Program-made: the position numbers and the translations under genes
In this document: positions 34,800 to 42,347 of the stretch, in pieces
Layout: the number at the start of each line of letters is the position of its first letter
How positions within the stretch are numbered: the stretch's first letter is position 1
Notes under the pieces: model-generated
The model's input: only the letters and a program-made list of their open reading frames with translations
Database searches by the model: none
What the model was told of the DNA's origin: nothing
Assembly: GCA_965227145.1 (NCBI GenBank)
Contig: OZ245730.1
Coordinates: 4,526,001 to 4,590,000 of the forward strand
DNA: 64,000 nucleotides
Origin: JACKAQ01 sp965227145
Lineage (GTDB): Bacteria > Calditrichota > Calditrichia > RBG-13-44-9 > J075
Direction of reading: 5' to 3'

Positions 34800-35131
34800 G
34801 ATCCATCCTTTCGTAGTTGTAATGACGTTATCCTTTCACACAAACAGGAATAGATCAATCGCTGTGCCATACCTGATTTCACCATCAAATCTGTCAATCT
34901 ATATTCAAAAATATCAATTACTTAAATGCATTTTTCAAAACATAATCAACGTCAACAAAATTAACAAAACGCATTACTGGCCCGACAAATCTCGTCAAAA
35001 TTGTCGAAGGCAAACCTTGTTGGTTGAACCGAAATTTTTCAATCCTGCAGAAAATTTTCTCGCTTGCAAAACCTTTGCACCGCAACTTAATTTCATGTTT
35101 TAATACAACTTGAGAAGAAATCGAGGACGAA
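34800..35131. promoter_or_regulatory. Divergent promoter region of the lipoprotein gene and cysS
   Basis: About 330 AT-rich bases between divergent genes. One possible cysS promoter is TTGCAC (35075-35080) and TTTAAT (35099-35104), 18 bases apart, with a short leader; this is weak. A small inverted repeat (CGACAA, 34983-34988, with TTGTCG, 35001-35006) could be an operator. I see no T-box features before cysS. Confidence 0.3.
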
Positions 35132-36592
35132 ATGGCGCTGAAATTATACAACACGCTCACACGGCAAAAAGAAGAATTTGTGCCCGTAACCCCCGGCAGG
35201 GTTCACATTTACGTTTGCGGACCAACGGTTTACAGCCACGCGCACATCGGGCACGCCAAAAGCTACGTCAATTTTGATGTGATCATCCGCTGGTTCCGCC
35301 ACCTCGGCTACACAGTGAAATACGTGCAAAATATTACCGATGTCGGGCATTTGGTTGGCGATGCAGACGAAGGTGAAGACAAATTGCAGAAAAAAGCCCG
35401 GGAGGAGCAACTCGATCCCATGCAGGTGGCCACCACCTACACCTGGAGCTATTTCGACGATATGGATGCGCTGGGCGTGTTGCGCCCGGATATTTCACCG
35501 CACGCGACCGGGCATATTATTGAGCAAATCGAGTTGATCAAAACGCTTATCGAAAAAGGATTCGCATACGAATCCAACGGCTCGGTGTATTTTGATGTGC
35601 AAAAATTTAAGGATTACGGCAAGCTGAGCGGCCGGAAAGTGGAAGAAATGGAAGCCGGCGCGCGCATTGCAGTGCATGATGACAAACACCATCCGGCAGA
35701 TTTCGCGCTGTGGAAAGACGCGGACGACGCGCATTTGATGCGGTGGCCATCGCCGTGGGGCGTTGGTTATCCCGGCTGGCACATCGAATGCTCGGCAATG
35801 GCGATGAAATATCTCGGCGAAACCTTCGATATTCACGGCGGCGGGCTGGACAACATGTTCCCGCATCACGAATGCGAAATCGCCCAAAGCGAAGCCGCAA
35901 CCGGCAAACCGTTTGTAAAATATTGGCTGCACAACAACACGCTCACGATGAACGGCGAAAAAATGAGCAAATCGCTGGGCAACGTTCTGAATGTAAAGAA
36001 TGCACTGATGCAATATACAAAAGAAACGCTGCGCACATTTTTGCTGAGCAGCCACTATCGCAGCCGGCTGGATTTCAGCGAAGACGCCGTGAAAGCTGCA
36101 GAACAGGGGCTCACCCGGCTCACCAACACAGTTAACAGCTTGCAAAAAGCGCAGGCAAACGCGTCCGAAATAAAAGATTTTTCTGCGCCGTTTTCGCCGC
36201 AATCGTTTCGCGATCAGTTTGTTGACGCGATGAACGACGATTTCAACGCGCCAAAGGGTATTGGTGTGCTGTTCGATTTGGCCAAAGCGACCAACTCGTA
36301 TCTCGCCGATGCAAAAACGCATCACGCGCCGTTTTTGGCGGAAATCGCCGCTATTTTTCAGGAATTTGGCGTGGATGTGTTGGGAATTATTCCGGAAGGT
36401 GGCGGCAAAAGCTCGGCAGATCACAGCGATCTCATCGAAAAGCTGGTACTGCTGAACATCGATATTCGCGGCGAATTGCGCAAAGCTAAAAACTGGGCGC
36501 TTTCCGACAAACTCCGCGATGGGTTGAAAGCCGCCGGCATCACCATTAAAGACAAACCCGACGGCACCGCAGATTGGGAAATTGAGGATTAA
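35132..36592 (+). CDS. cysS: Cysteinyl-tRNA synthetase
   Basis: Charges tRNA-Cys with cysteine. The 486-residue class I synthetase has the HIGH motif as HIGHAKSY (residues 38-45) and the KMSKS loop KMSKSLGN. The Zn site includes Cys29 (YVCGPTVY), the Cys in WHIECSAMAMK and the His/Cys of HHECEIAQSE. The C-terminal anticodon-binding DALR domain and end (LRDGLKAAGITIKD) are complete. GAGGAC before the ATG supports the start. The stop codon abuts that of the SDR gene on the other strand. Confidence 0.96.
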   Translation: MALKLYNTLTRQKEEFVPVTPGRVHIYVCGPTVYSHAHIGHAKSYVNFDVIIRWFRHLGYTVKYVQNITDVGHLVGDADEGEDKLQKKAREEQLDPMQVATTYTWSYFDDMDALGVLRPDISPHATGHIIEQIELIKTLIEKGFAYESNGSVYFDVQKFKDYGKLSGRKVEEMEAGARIAVHDDKHHPADFALWKDADDAHLMRWPSPWGVGYPGWHIECSAMAMKYLGETFDIHGGGLDNMFPHHECEIAQSEAATGKPFVKYWLHNNTLTMNGEKMSKSLGNVLNVKNALMQYTKETLRTFLLSSHYRSRLDFSEDAVKAAEQGLTRLTNTVNSLQKAQANASEIKDFSAPFSPQSFRDQFVDAMNDDFNAPKGIGVLFDLAKATNSYLADAKTHHAPFLAEIAAIFQEFGVDVLGIIPEGGGKSSADHSDLIEKLVLLNIDIRGELRKAKNWALSDKLRDGLKAAGITIKDKPDGTADWEIED

Positions 36593-37321
36593 TTAAGCGG
36601 GCAAACGCACGAAAATCCAGTCCGGGATTAGCTGAATAATCCAGGCTGCAAAACGCCACCGTTTTGTGATAAATGCGTGCGACCGTTTTCGGCGAATGGC
36701 GGAATAAATTTGTTTTGCTGCTTTTTCCGGGGTTGCAACCCAAAACATGCCGTTGTTGTGCGCCGTCATCGGCGTTGCCACAAATCCCGGACGGATATCC
36801 GAAACTGTGATGTTCACTTTTTTGCGATGCGCCTTTTGGCGAAAACCCTGCATGTAATTGGAAATAAATGCTTTAGAGGCACAATAAACCGAGTTCCTGT
36901 GGAAGCCTTTATACGACGCGATCGATGAAATCCCCGCAATGTGCCCACTGCCGCGCTGCAAAAAATACGCCCACGAAGCGTTGAACATTGCCACAAATCC
37001 GCTGACATTCACGTCGATCACCGTTTTTTCGCTCTGCCAGTCCGCATGCGATTTCAGAGAAATTCCCGCGTTGATCACTACCAAATCGACATCGCCCATT
37101 TCGGTAAAAAGATCATTTAAAATGCGAATTGCTTCGTCGTGTTCGGCAACGTCCATTGCACGGAAATAGCTTTTTGTCGGCAATTTTTCCGCCAGTTCGC
37201 TCAGCAGATGTTCACGCCGGGAAGTTAGCCCGATTTCGTAACCGTTGTTCGCCAGCTCAATTGCCAGCGCCTCGCCAATTCCGGTCGATGCGCCAATAAT
37301 AATTGCTTTGGGTGCTGCCAT
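36593..37321 (-). CDS. Short-chain dehydrogenase/reductase
   Basis: From the ATG at 37321 (GGGGA six bases upstream) the protein has 242 residues. The open frame runs on to 37594, but that extension overlaps motB and has no ribosome binding site. SDR signatures: GASTGIGEALA for nucleotide binding, NAGIS, the catalytic Ser in GISSIASYKG and Tyr/Lys in YCASK. A C-terminal hydrophobic stretch (AAWIIQLIPDWIFVRL) suggests membrane association, as in the DHRS7-like or YbbO-like group. Substrate unknown. Confidence 0.88.
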   Translation of the reverse strand: MAAPKAIIIGASTGIGEALAIELANNGYEIGLTSRREHLLSELAEKLPTKSYFRAMDVAEHDEAIRILNDLFTEMGDVDLVVINAGISLKSHADWQSEKTVIDVNVSGFVAMFNASWAYFLQRGSGHIAGISSIASYKGFHRNSVYCASKAFISNYMQGFRQKAHRKKVNITVSDIRPGFVATPMTAHNNGMFWVATPEKAAKQIYSAIRRKRSHAFITKRWRFAAWIIQLIPDWIFVRLPA

Positions 37322-37395
37322 TTCATTCCCCGCTTTTTTGCGAGAAATATATCTGTTTATATCGGGATGGACAATAGACGGCGGGAAATTTGCGC

Positions 37396-38097
37396 TTAAA
37401 ACGCCAAAAAGCGGATGACAACCCGACGGTTGCGCGCACGGTTTTCCGGTGAAATGACGCCGGTCATCGGATCGATATTTGGCACAATCGGTTGGGTGTC
37501 GGAAAAACCGACTGCCCGGAGCCTGCGGGAATAAATGCCCTGATCGATAAGAAAACGAACTATTCCGCTGGCACGCGCAGCAGAAAGCTCCCAATTGGAT
37601 GGGAATTCGCGGGTTTGGATCGGCACATCATCCGTGTGCCCTTCGATGGCAACGTTGTATGGAACGGAGCGGATAATTTCAGCAATTCGTTTGATGAGCG
37701 GCTGGGCTTGCGGCGAAATATCTGCACTTCCCGACTGAAACAAATATGCGCCGGGAACGCTGATCGCAACCCCTTGCGGTGTTTTTTCCGCTTTCACTTC
37801 CGCGGAAAGATTTTCTTCGGTGAGCATTGTGTTTACATCTTTATATACTTCTTCGAGGCTTTTTTGGGGCGTATCCACATCGCCGACGGCGCTGGACATC
37901 GAGTTTGCAACTTGTTCAAATTTGCTGGCATCGATGGATGAAATTGAGGCGAGCAGCACAAAAAAAGTCATCAGCAAGGTCATCAAATCGGAGTACGAAG
38001 TGAGCCACTCATCACCGGTTTCCAAATTTTCCGGTCGATTCATATCGTCCATTGCGGATAGTTTTTTGTGCAAATTGCTGTGTGATTCGTTTCGCAT
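37396..38097 (-). CDS. motB: Flagellar motor stator protein MotB
   Basis: Peptidoglycan-anchored half of the stator. Of 233 residues, one TM (~38-55) carries the essential proton-path Asp37 in SYSDLMTLLMTFF. A linker and plug region follow, then an OmpA-like domain (~125-230) with IEGHTDDVPI and NRRVVIRFL. The Asp marks a proton-driven type rather than confirming it. It lies 44 bases after motA. The start is uncertain; MDDMNRP at residue 16 is an alternative, and neither has a strong ribosome binding site. Confidence 0.93.
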   Translation of the reverse strand: MRNESHSNLHKKLSAMDDMNRPENLETGDEWLTSYSDLMTLLMTFFVLLASISSIDASKFEQVANSMSSAVGDVDTPQKSLEEVYKDVNTMLTEENLSAEVKAEKTPQGVAISVPGAYLFQSGSADISPQAQPLIKRIAEIIRSVPYNVAIEGHTDDVPIQTREFPSNWELSAARASGIVRFLIDQGIYSRRLRAVGFSDTQPIVPNIDPMTGVISPENRARNRRVVIRFLAF

Positions 38098-38141
38098 GCT
38101 GAAGTGCCGCTTTCAATTAATTTTTTCAGCGAGTAAGCCGG

Positions 38142-38924
38142 TTAATAATTCTGTCTGTTGGGAATTTTGCGCTGCCCCGGTGCTAAAAACGAGTTCAGCG
38201 AATCGTGAATTTTTGCAGGATGCCATTGTTCACCAATGAGCACCAAACCGTCAACGATCATGCTCATCAGCACAATCCGTTCTTCGGTACGGCGTTCCAG
38301 CTTCTCGGCAATCGGGTTAAACACCATGTTTGCTAAAATCAGCCCGTAAAATGTTGTTACCAGCGCCACAGCCATGCTCGGACCCAAATTTTCCATATTG
38401 CTGCCAGACATTTTTTGCAGCATGGCAATAAGCCCGATAACCGTTCCGAGCATCCCGAAAGCCGGGGCAAAACGCGCCATCGTGCGGAAAATTCGGGCAT
38501 CGTTATTTTCACGTATTTTGTGATTGATGATGCGTTGATCCATAATATCCCGCAGTTCTTCCGGCGCATATCCGTCGATCAACATTTGTAAGCCATCACG
38601 TAAAAACGGGTCAGGCAAGCCTTTCACCTCGTTTTGCAGCGACAACAACCCTCGAATACGAACACGTTCCGCAATTTTGGTCATCACCGCCACATAGCTG
38701 CCAAGTTGAATGCTTTGTTTTTGCATAACAATTGCAAAAACTTTGAAAACACGAACGATATCATTAAACGAATAACTGGTTAACGCAGCGGCAGCTGTTC
38801 CGCCCATAACAATTGCCAAACCGGAAGGATTAATAAAAGCCATAACAGAAACTGTTTGCATGGTTACTGCAAAAAACAATATCCCAACCGATATAATGAT
38901 ACCCATAATTGTTGTTCGTGACAT
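38142..38924 (-). CDS. motA: Flagellar motor stator protein MotA
   Basis: Ion-channel half of the stator, 260 residues. Four hydrophobic segments: two near the N-terminus (~5-50) and two near 150-200 (GMLGTVIGLIAML; MAVALVTTFYGLILANMV). The cytoplasmic loop between them carries the charged RGLLSLQNEVKGL that contacts the rotor in other bacteria. It heads the motAB transcript, divergent from the HU gene, and is the only flagellar gene pair in the window. Confidence 0.94.
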   Translation of the reverse strand: MSRTTIMGIIISVGILFFAVTMQTVSVMAFINPSGLAIVMGGTAAAALTSYSFNDIVRVFKVFAIVMQKQSIQLGSYVAVMTKIAERVRIRGLLSLQNEVKGLPDPFLRDGLQMLIDGYAPEELRDIMDQRIINHKIRENNDARIFRTMARFAPAFGMLGTVIGLIAMLQKMSGSNMENLGPSMAVALVTTFYGLILANMVFNPIAEKLERRTEERIVLMSMIVDGLVLIGEQWHPAKIHDSLNSFLAPGQRKIPNRQNY

Positions 38925-39127
38925 AGCATTCTACCTTAGTTCATAATCATCTTTCCTTAATTTATCGGTTGATATATTAAATGGTTAAGTATAGTTTTAG
39001 AGAGATGACCGAACAAAAGCGAAAAGGTTTCGTTCAATTTTAAGATAATTTCTTGTTATAAACTGCTTCATTGCAGGCATTATAATGGAAAAACGAGCAA
39101 ATGAATCAAAATGATTTGGTTTTAAGC

Positions 39128-39157
39128 TTGATTTTTAGAAATAGATTTTTGTAAATT
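39128..39157 (+). promoter_or_regulatory. Possible promoter of the HU gene
   Basis: TTGATT (39128-39133) and TAAATT (39152-39157), 18 bases apart, lie ~20 bases before the ATG in very AT-rich DNA, leaving room for a short leader with the strong GGAGG site. The match is loose. Confidence 0.3.
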
Positions 39158-39178
39158 ATAAAATTATCGGAGGAATAA

Positions 39179-39490
39179 ATGACTGTTACAAAAGCAGATA
39201 TCGTTAAACTGTTATCAGATTCAACTGGACTTACCAAAACAGATGTGGAGTCGGTGGTAAACGGTTTTCTGTATAACGTAATCGATAGCGTTCAGACTGG
39301 TGAACGCGTAGAGATAAGAGGATTCGGTAGCTTCTATTCGAAAGAACGCGAAGCAAGAACCGTTAAAAATCCACGGACAAAGAAAATCGTTTCCGTTGAT
39401 CACCGCTTTGTTCCGGTATTCAGACCGGCCAAGCATTTTCGCGAGAATGTCAATGAACAGCAGCTCGCAAAAAAAGGTAAGTCAGGATAA
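39179..39490 (+). CDS. HU/IHF-family DNA-binding protein
   Basis: Nucleoid protein of 103 residues with the full bacterial HU/IHF fold. The N-terminal helices contain TKADIVKLLSDSTGLTKTDV, then EIRGFGSFYSKEREARTVKN and the DNA-binding arm KNPRTKKIVSV. A basic tail of ~12 residues extends the usual ~90. CGGAGG upstream supports the start. It heads a unit with the zinc-ribbon/TPR gene (five bases apart) and probably the small basic gene. Confidence 0.93.
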   Translation: MTVTKADIVKLLSDSTGLTKTDVESVVNGFLYNVIDSVQTGERVEIRGFGSFYSKEREARTVKNPRTKKIVSVDHRFVPVFRPAKHFRENVNEQQLAKKGKSG

Positions 39491-39495
39491 GTCTA

Positions 39496-40374
39496 ATGGC
39501 AAAAACTTGTTCGAAGTGTAAAGCAACTTTGCCTGTTGATGCAAAGTTTTGCTCGCACTGCGGAACAAATTTGGAAGTTAAAACCCAAACTTGTTCAAAT
39601 TGTAAACAAGAGAACAACGCAGAAGCATCTTTTTGCATAAAATGTGGACATGACCTAAATAAAAAATCTTCAAAAAGAAGATCGACACCTGCCACAGAAG
39701 CAAAAACTTCTGCGCCTGTTTTTTCCAACAAGCAAATTTTGCCTTTGGCTGTTATGGGCTTATTGGCTGTTGTTATTACGGCGGCTTTCTATTACACGAA
39801 TTTCTGGGAACCATTGCAAAGCAAGCAGGTTCAGCAGGCGAATCCGCATAATCATCCGACAGAGGAACCGGCGGCGCAACAAAGCACCGAACATAGCGAG
39901 GATGATGGACATTTTCATCCGCCCAGCGACGCAGAATTAGCAGCTGTTGCCGAACAGTTGAAATCAAACCCGGACGATCTGACGTTAAATGTTCAGATGG
40001 GCAACATGCTCTTCGACAGCGGAAAATATGAAGATGCTATCCCCTATTATCGCAAATCGCTTTCAATCGACCCGAATAATCCGGATGTCATTGTGGATTT
40101 AGGCGTTTGCTTTTTCAATATGGAGCAATACGAAAAAGCTAAAGAGCAGTTTGAGCTGGCACATAATCTGGACAGTAATCATGTTAACGCGCTCTATAAT
40201 TTGGGCGTTGTTGCTGTTCAAAATGGTGAAGTAAACCAACTGGTGCAATACTGGAGTAAGCTTCAGGAAGTTGCACCCAATTCACCACAAGCTCAGCGGG
40301 CGATGCAGGTGCTAAACCAGATTCATCAGGAAGTTAATGAATTCGAATCCGGTGACGCTAATAAATCTGAATAG
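39496..40374 (+). CDS. Zinc-ribbon, single-pass membrane, TPR protein
   Basis: A 292-residue protein. Two adjacent double-Cys zinc ribbons lie at ~4-52 (CSKC/CSHCG and CSNC/CIKCG). One TM is at ~77-95. A Pro/Glu/His-rich linker with HSEDDGHFHPP leads into three to four TPR units (~145-280), for example YEDAIPYYRKSLSIDPNN and YEKAKEQFELAHNLDSN. The ribbons should be cytoplasmic and the TPR on the far side. Function unknown; probably an adaptor. It lies five bases after the HU gene. Confidence 0.8.
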   Translation: MAKTCSKCKATLPVDAKFCSHCGTNLEVKTQTCSNCKQENNAEASFCIKCGHDLNKKSSKRRSTPATEAKTSAPVFSNKQILPLAVMGLLAVVITAAFYYTNFWEPLQSKQVQQANPHNHPTEEPAAQQSTEHSEDDGHFHPPSDAELAAVAEQLKSNPDDLTLNVQMGNMLFDSGKYEDAIPYYRKSLSIDPNNPDVIVDLGVCFFNMEQYEKAKEQFELAHNLDSNHVNALYNLGVVAVQNGEVNQLVQYWSKLQEVAPNSPQAQRAMQVLNQIHQEVNEFESGDANKSE

Positions 40375-40419
40375 AATTAAATTATCATTCATTAATTAAC
40401 GTTTTAATGAGGAGCATTT

Positions 40420-40515
40420 ATGCCCTGCGGACGTAAAAGAAAACGCCATAAAATGGCAACGCATAAGCGCAAAAAAAGATTGCGTAAGAATCGTCATAAA
40501 AAGAAGGTTCGTTAA
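40420..40515 (+). CDS. 31-residue basic protein of AURKAIP1/COX24 (mS38-like) type
   Basis: A short frame: ATG at 40420 with GGAG six bases upstream, 31 codons, stop at 40513. The protein is mostly Lys, Arg and His, starting MPCGRKRKRHKMATHKRKKR and ending KKKVR. From memory this closely resembles small conserved proteins of Bacteroidetes-type genomes (MPNGKKRKRHK...) in the AURKAIP1/COX24 group, which sit on the small ribosomal subunit as mS38 in mitochondria and bS22 in some bacteria. It has its own ribosome binding site and is followed by a strong terminator. The identity is from pattern only. Confidence 0.8.
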   Translation: MPCGRKRKRHKMATHKRKKRLRKNRHKKKVR

Positions 40516-40519
40516 TTTT

Positions 40520-40557
40520 GAAAGCGTAGGGCTACAATCTCTACGCTTTCCTTTTTT
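40520..40557 (+). terminator. Rho-independent terminator of the HU/TPR/small basic protein unit
   Basis: A 10-bp perfect stem (GAAAGCGTAG 40520-40529 with CTACGCTTTC 40541-40550) and 11-base loop, followed by six T at 40552-40557. It begins five bases after the small gene's stop and ends 13 bases before xseA, so xseA may depend on read-through or its own promoter. Confidence 0.88.
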
Positions 40558-40570
40558 AAGGTAGTTATCG

Positions 40571-41782
40571 ATGAAAACCTACTCCGTATCTCAACTTACC
40601 CGCGACATCAAATCTGTATTGGAACAGAGCTTTCCCCGTCTTTGGGTGGAAGGCGAAATATCCAATTACAAACGCCATTCTTCCGGACATATTTATTTCA
40701 CCCTTAAAGATGAATCGGCCCAAATCAGTTGCGCGATGTGGAAATTCCGTGCCGCTCAGCTAGCTTTTTTACCACAGGATGGAATAAAAGTGCTGGTTGA
40801 AGGCGATGTTCAGGTTTATGAGCGCAGTGGAAATTATCAGCTGATTATCCAGCAGATTCAGCCAGCGGGCGTTGGTGCGTTGCAAATGGCTTTCGAGCAA
40901 CTCAAACGGCGATTGCTTGCCGAGGGATTATTCGATGACGCTCATAAAAAAACGCTGCCGTTTTTCCCGGGATCGGTCGGGCTTATCACATCGCCAACCG
41001 GTGCGGCGATACGCGATATCGTCAGCGTAATAAGGAGGCGTTCGCCAGCGACCAAAATTGTGCTGTTACCCGTTCGCGTGCAGGGAACAGGTGCAGCGGA
41101 AGAAATTGCGGCTGCGATCAGAACATTCAACAAATACAAAAATGTTGACGTGCTGATCGTCGGGCGTGGCGGCGGTTCGCTGGAAGATTTATGGGCATTT
41201 AACGAGGAAATCGTGGCTCGGGCGATTTTTGATTCGACCATTCCGGTGATATCGGCGGTCGGTCACGAAGTCGATTTTTCGATTGCCGATTTTGTAGCAG
41301 ATCACCGCGCACCGACTCCATCCGCTGCAGCGGAAATTGCTGTTCGCGATTGGCGGGAAATACAGGGTCAGCTCAATTATTTTCACGAAAAAATGGGCAA
41401 CTTGCTCCACAAAACATTGGATAATTTGCGCGACCAGTTGGCAAACTGGCAAAACAGTTATGCTTTCCGGCGTCCGCTGGATTTGGTTTTTCAGCATCGC
41501 CAACGGCTGGATGAATTGCAGCGCAGTTTGACAAACAATGTTAATCACGCCATCCAAATGAGACAGATCAACCTGAAGCATATTCAAACGCAGCTCAATT
41601 CGCTCAATCCGGACGCTATTTTGAAACGCGGTTACAGCATCGCAACCCTGAATGGCAAAATTCTCACCGACGCAGCACAGCTTGCAAACGGCGATTCGGT
41701 GCATATCCGGCTGGCATCGGGTGGGTTTGACAGCACCGTAACATCAATCAAGCCGGATGCCTCACAGGAAAACACACCCTAA
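40571..41782 (+). CDS. xseA: Exodeoxyribonuclease VII large subunit
   Basis: Catalytic subunit of exonuclease VII, which degrades single-stranded DNA from both ends. It has 403 residues: an N-terminal OB-fold (~1-100: LWVEGEISNYKRHSSGHIYF), then the catalytic domain with GLITSPTGAAIRDI, VLIVGRGGGSLEDLWAFNEE and SAVGHEVDFSIADFVADHRA, followed by a coiled coil and the C-terminal GYSIATL segment. xseB follows after 36 bases, as the complex requires. Confidence 0.96.
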   Translation: MKTYSVSQLTRDIKSVLEQSFPRLWVEGEISNYKRHSSGHIYFTLKDESAQISCAMWKFRAAQLAFLPQDGIKVLVEGDVQVYERSGNYQLIIQQIQPAGVGALQMAFEQLKRRLLAEGLFDDAHKKTLPFFPGSVGLITSPTGAAIRDIVSVIRRRSPATKIVLLPVRVQGTGAAEEIAAAIRTFNKYKNVDVLIVGRGGGSLEDLWAFNEEIVARAIFDSTIPVISAVGHEVDFSIADFVADHRAPTPSAAAEIAVRDWREIQGQLNYFHEKMGNLLHKTLDNLRDQLANWQNSYAFRRPLDLVFQHRQRLDELQRSLTNNVNHAIQMRQINLKHIQTQLNSLNPDAILKRGYSIATLNGKILTDAAQLANGDSVHIRLASGGFDSTVTSIKPDASQENTP

Positions 41783-41818
41783 TTTTCAATTTTATTTCAT
41801 AAAACAACGGTAAACGGT

Positions 41819-42058
41819 ATGGCAGCAAAAAAAATCACATTTGAGAACGCGTTCCAACGACTGGAAGAAATCACCCGAAAACTGGAAGATAACAGCGTGG
41901 GTCTGGAAACGTCGGTTGAATTATACAAAGAAGGTATGGATTTACTCAAAATCTGTTCCGGCAAATTGAGCGAAGCAGAAAAAACAATCTACAAATTGAC
42001 GCAAAAAGCGGATGGTTCTTTCGAGGAAACGCCGTTGGATACCGACCAAAACCCGTAA
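41819..42058 (+). CDS. xseB: Exodeoxyribonuclease VII small subunit
   Basis: A 79-residue helical subunit that binds the XseA stalk. It has the family pattern FENAFQRLEEITRKLED ... GLETSVELYKEGMDLLKICS, followed by an acidic tail. Length and position after xseA are normal. Confidence 0.93.
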   Translation: MAAKKITFENAFQRLEEITRKLEDNSVGLETSVELYKEGMDLLKICSGKLSEAEKTIYKLTQKADGSFEETPLDTDQNP

Positions 42059-42069
42059 TTTTCCGCAAT

Positions 42070-42103
42070 AAAAAACCCCGTCCACGCGGTTGCATGAACG
42101 GGG
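42070..42103 (-). terminator. Minus-strand terminator ending the candidate structured RNA
   Basis: On the minus strand CCCCGT (42103-42098) pairs with ACGGGG (42081-42076), followed by six T (42075-42070). No such T-run follows on the plus strand. It lies just past the xseB stop but points the other way, so it ends the RNA at 42104-42300 or a long 3' tail of the MORN gene. Confidence 0.78.
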
Positions 42104-42300
42104 ATGACGCCTGCCGGTAGTTTTGGCAGCCGGATGCAAGGTAATCCTCGCGATTACTGACACCCTTTTCAAGATCAGCCCCAATCTCGCGATTGAAGAC
42201 CCACCTTAGCGGAAGCAGCCAATCATCGCGATTGAATCAACTTCCCTTTGAATACGGATGATGCTCAATTTCTCAATTGACGAACCTTCCGAATTTAAAG
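42104..42300 (-). ncRNA. Candidate structured RNA with four tandem, similar hairpins
   Basis: On the minus strand four consecutive hairpins share one plan: outer stem, asymmetric internal loop, inner stem, GNRA-like loop. Arm 1 (42291-42255): CGGA/TCCG, then CAATT-GAGA-AATTG. Arm 2 (42245-42211): GGAAG/CTTCC, then CAATC-GCGAT-GATTG. Arm 3 (42201-42173): GGTC/GATC, then CAATC-GCGA-GATTG. Arm 4 (42165-42132): GGGTGT/GCATCC, then GTAATC-GCGAG-GATTAC. Linkers are 9, 9 and 7 bases. A smaller hairpin (CTGCC...GGCAG) and the terminator at 42070-42103 follow. Outer stems differ in sequence yet all pair. Could be a free sRNA or a 3' UTR of the MORN gene. Class unknown to me. Confidence 0.55.
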
Positions 42301-42347
42301 CCTGGCTGTACTATCGGCTAACTTTAGCGTTTTTGATACTGTTTTAT

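Noticed and set aside
35495..36424. 309-codon open frame antisense to cysS (and similar at 20843-21853)
   Set aside because: Both lie wholly over conserved genes with canonical motifs and have the same shadow composition.
37322..37594. N-terminal extension of the SDR gene
   Set aside because: It overlaps motB, is Cys/His/Arg-rich shadow sequence, and the ATG at 37321 has a proper ribosome binding site before the Rossmann motif.
42208..42220. GCGGAAGCAGCC on the plus strand, like the SRP RNA core GGAAG-GAAGCAGCC
   Set aside because: The flanking symmetrical loop and GGAA tetraloop helix of SRP RNA are missing, and the hairpins and terminator fit the minus strand better.
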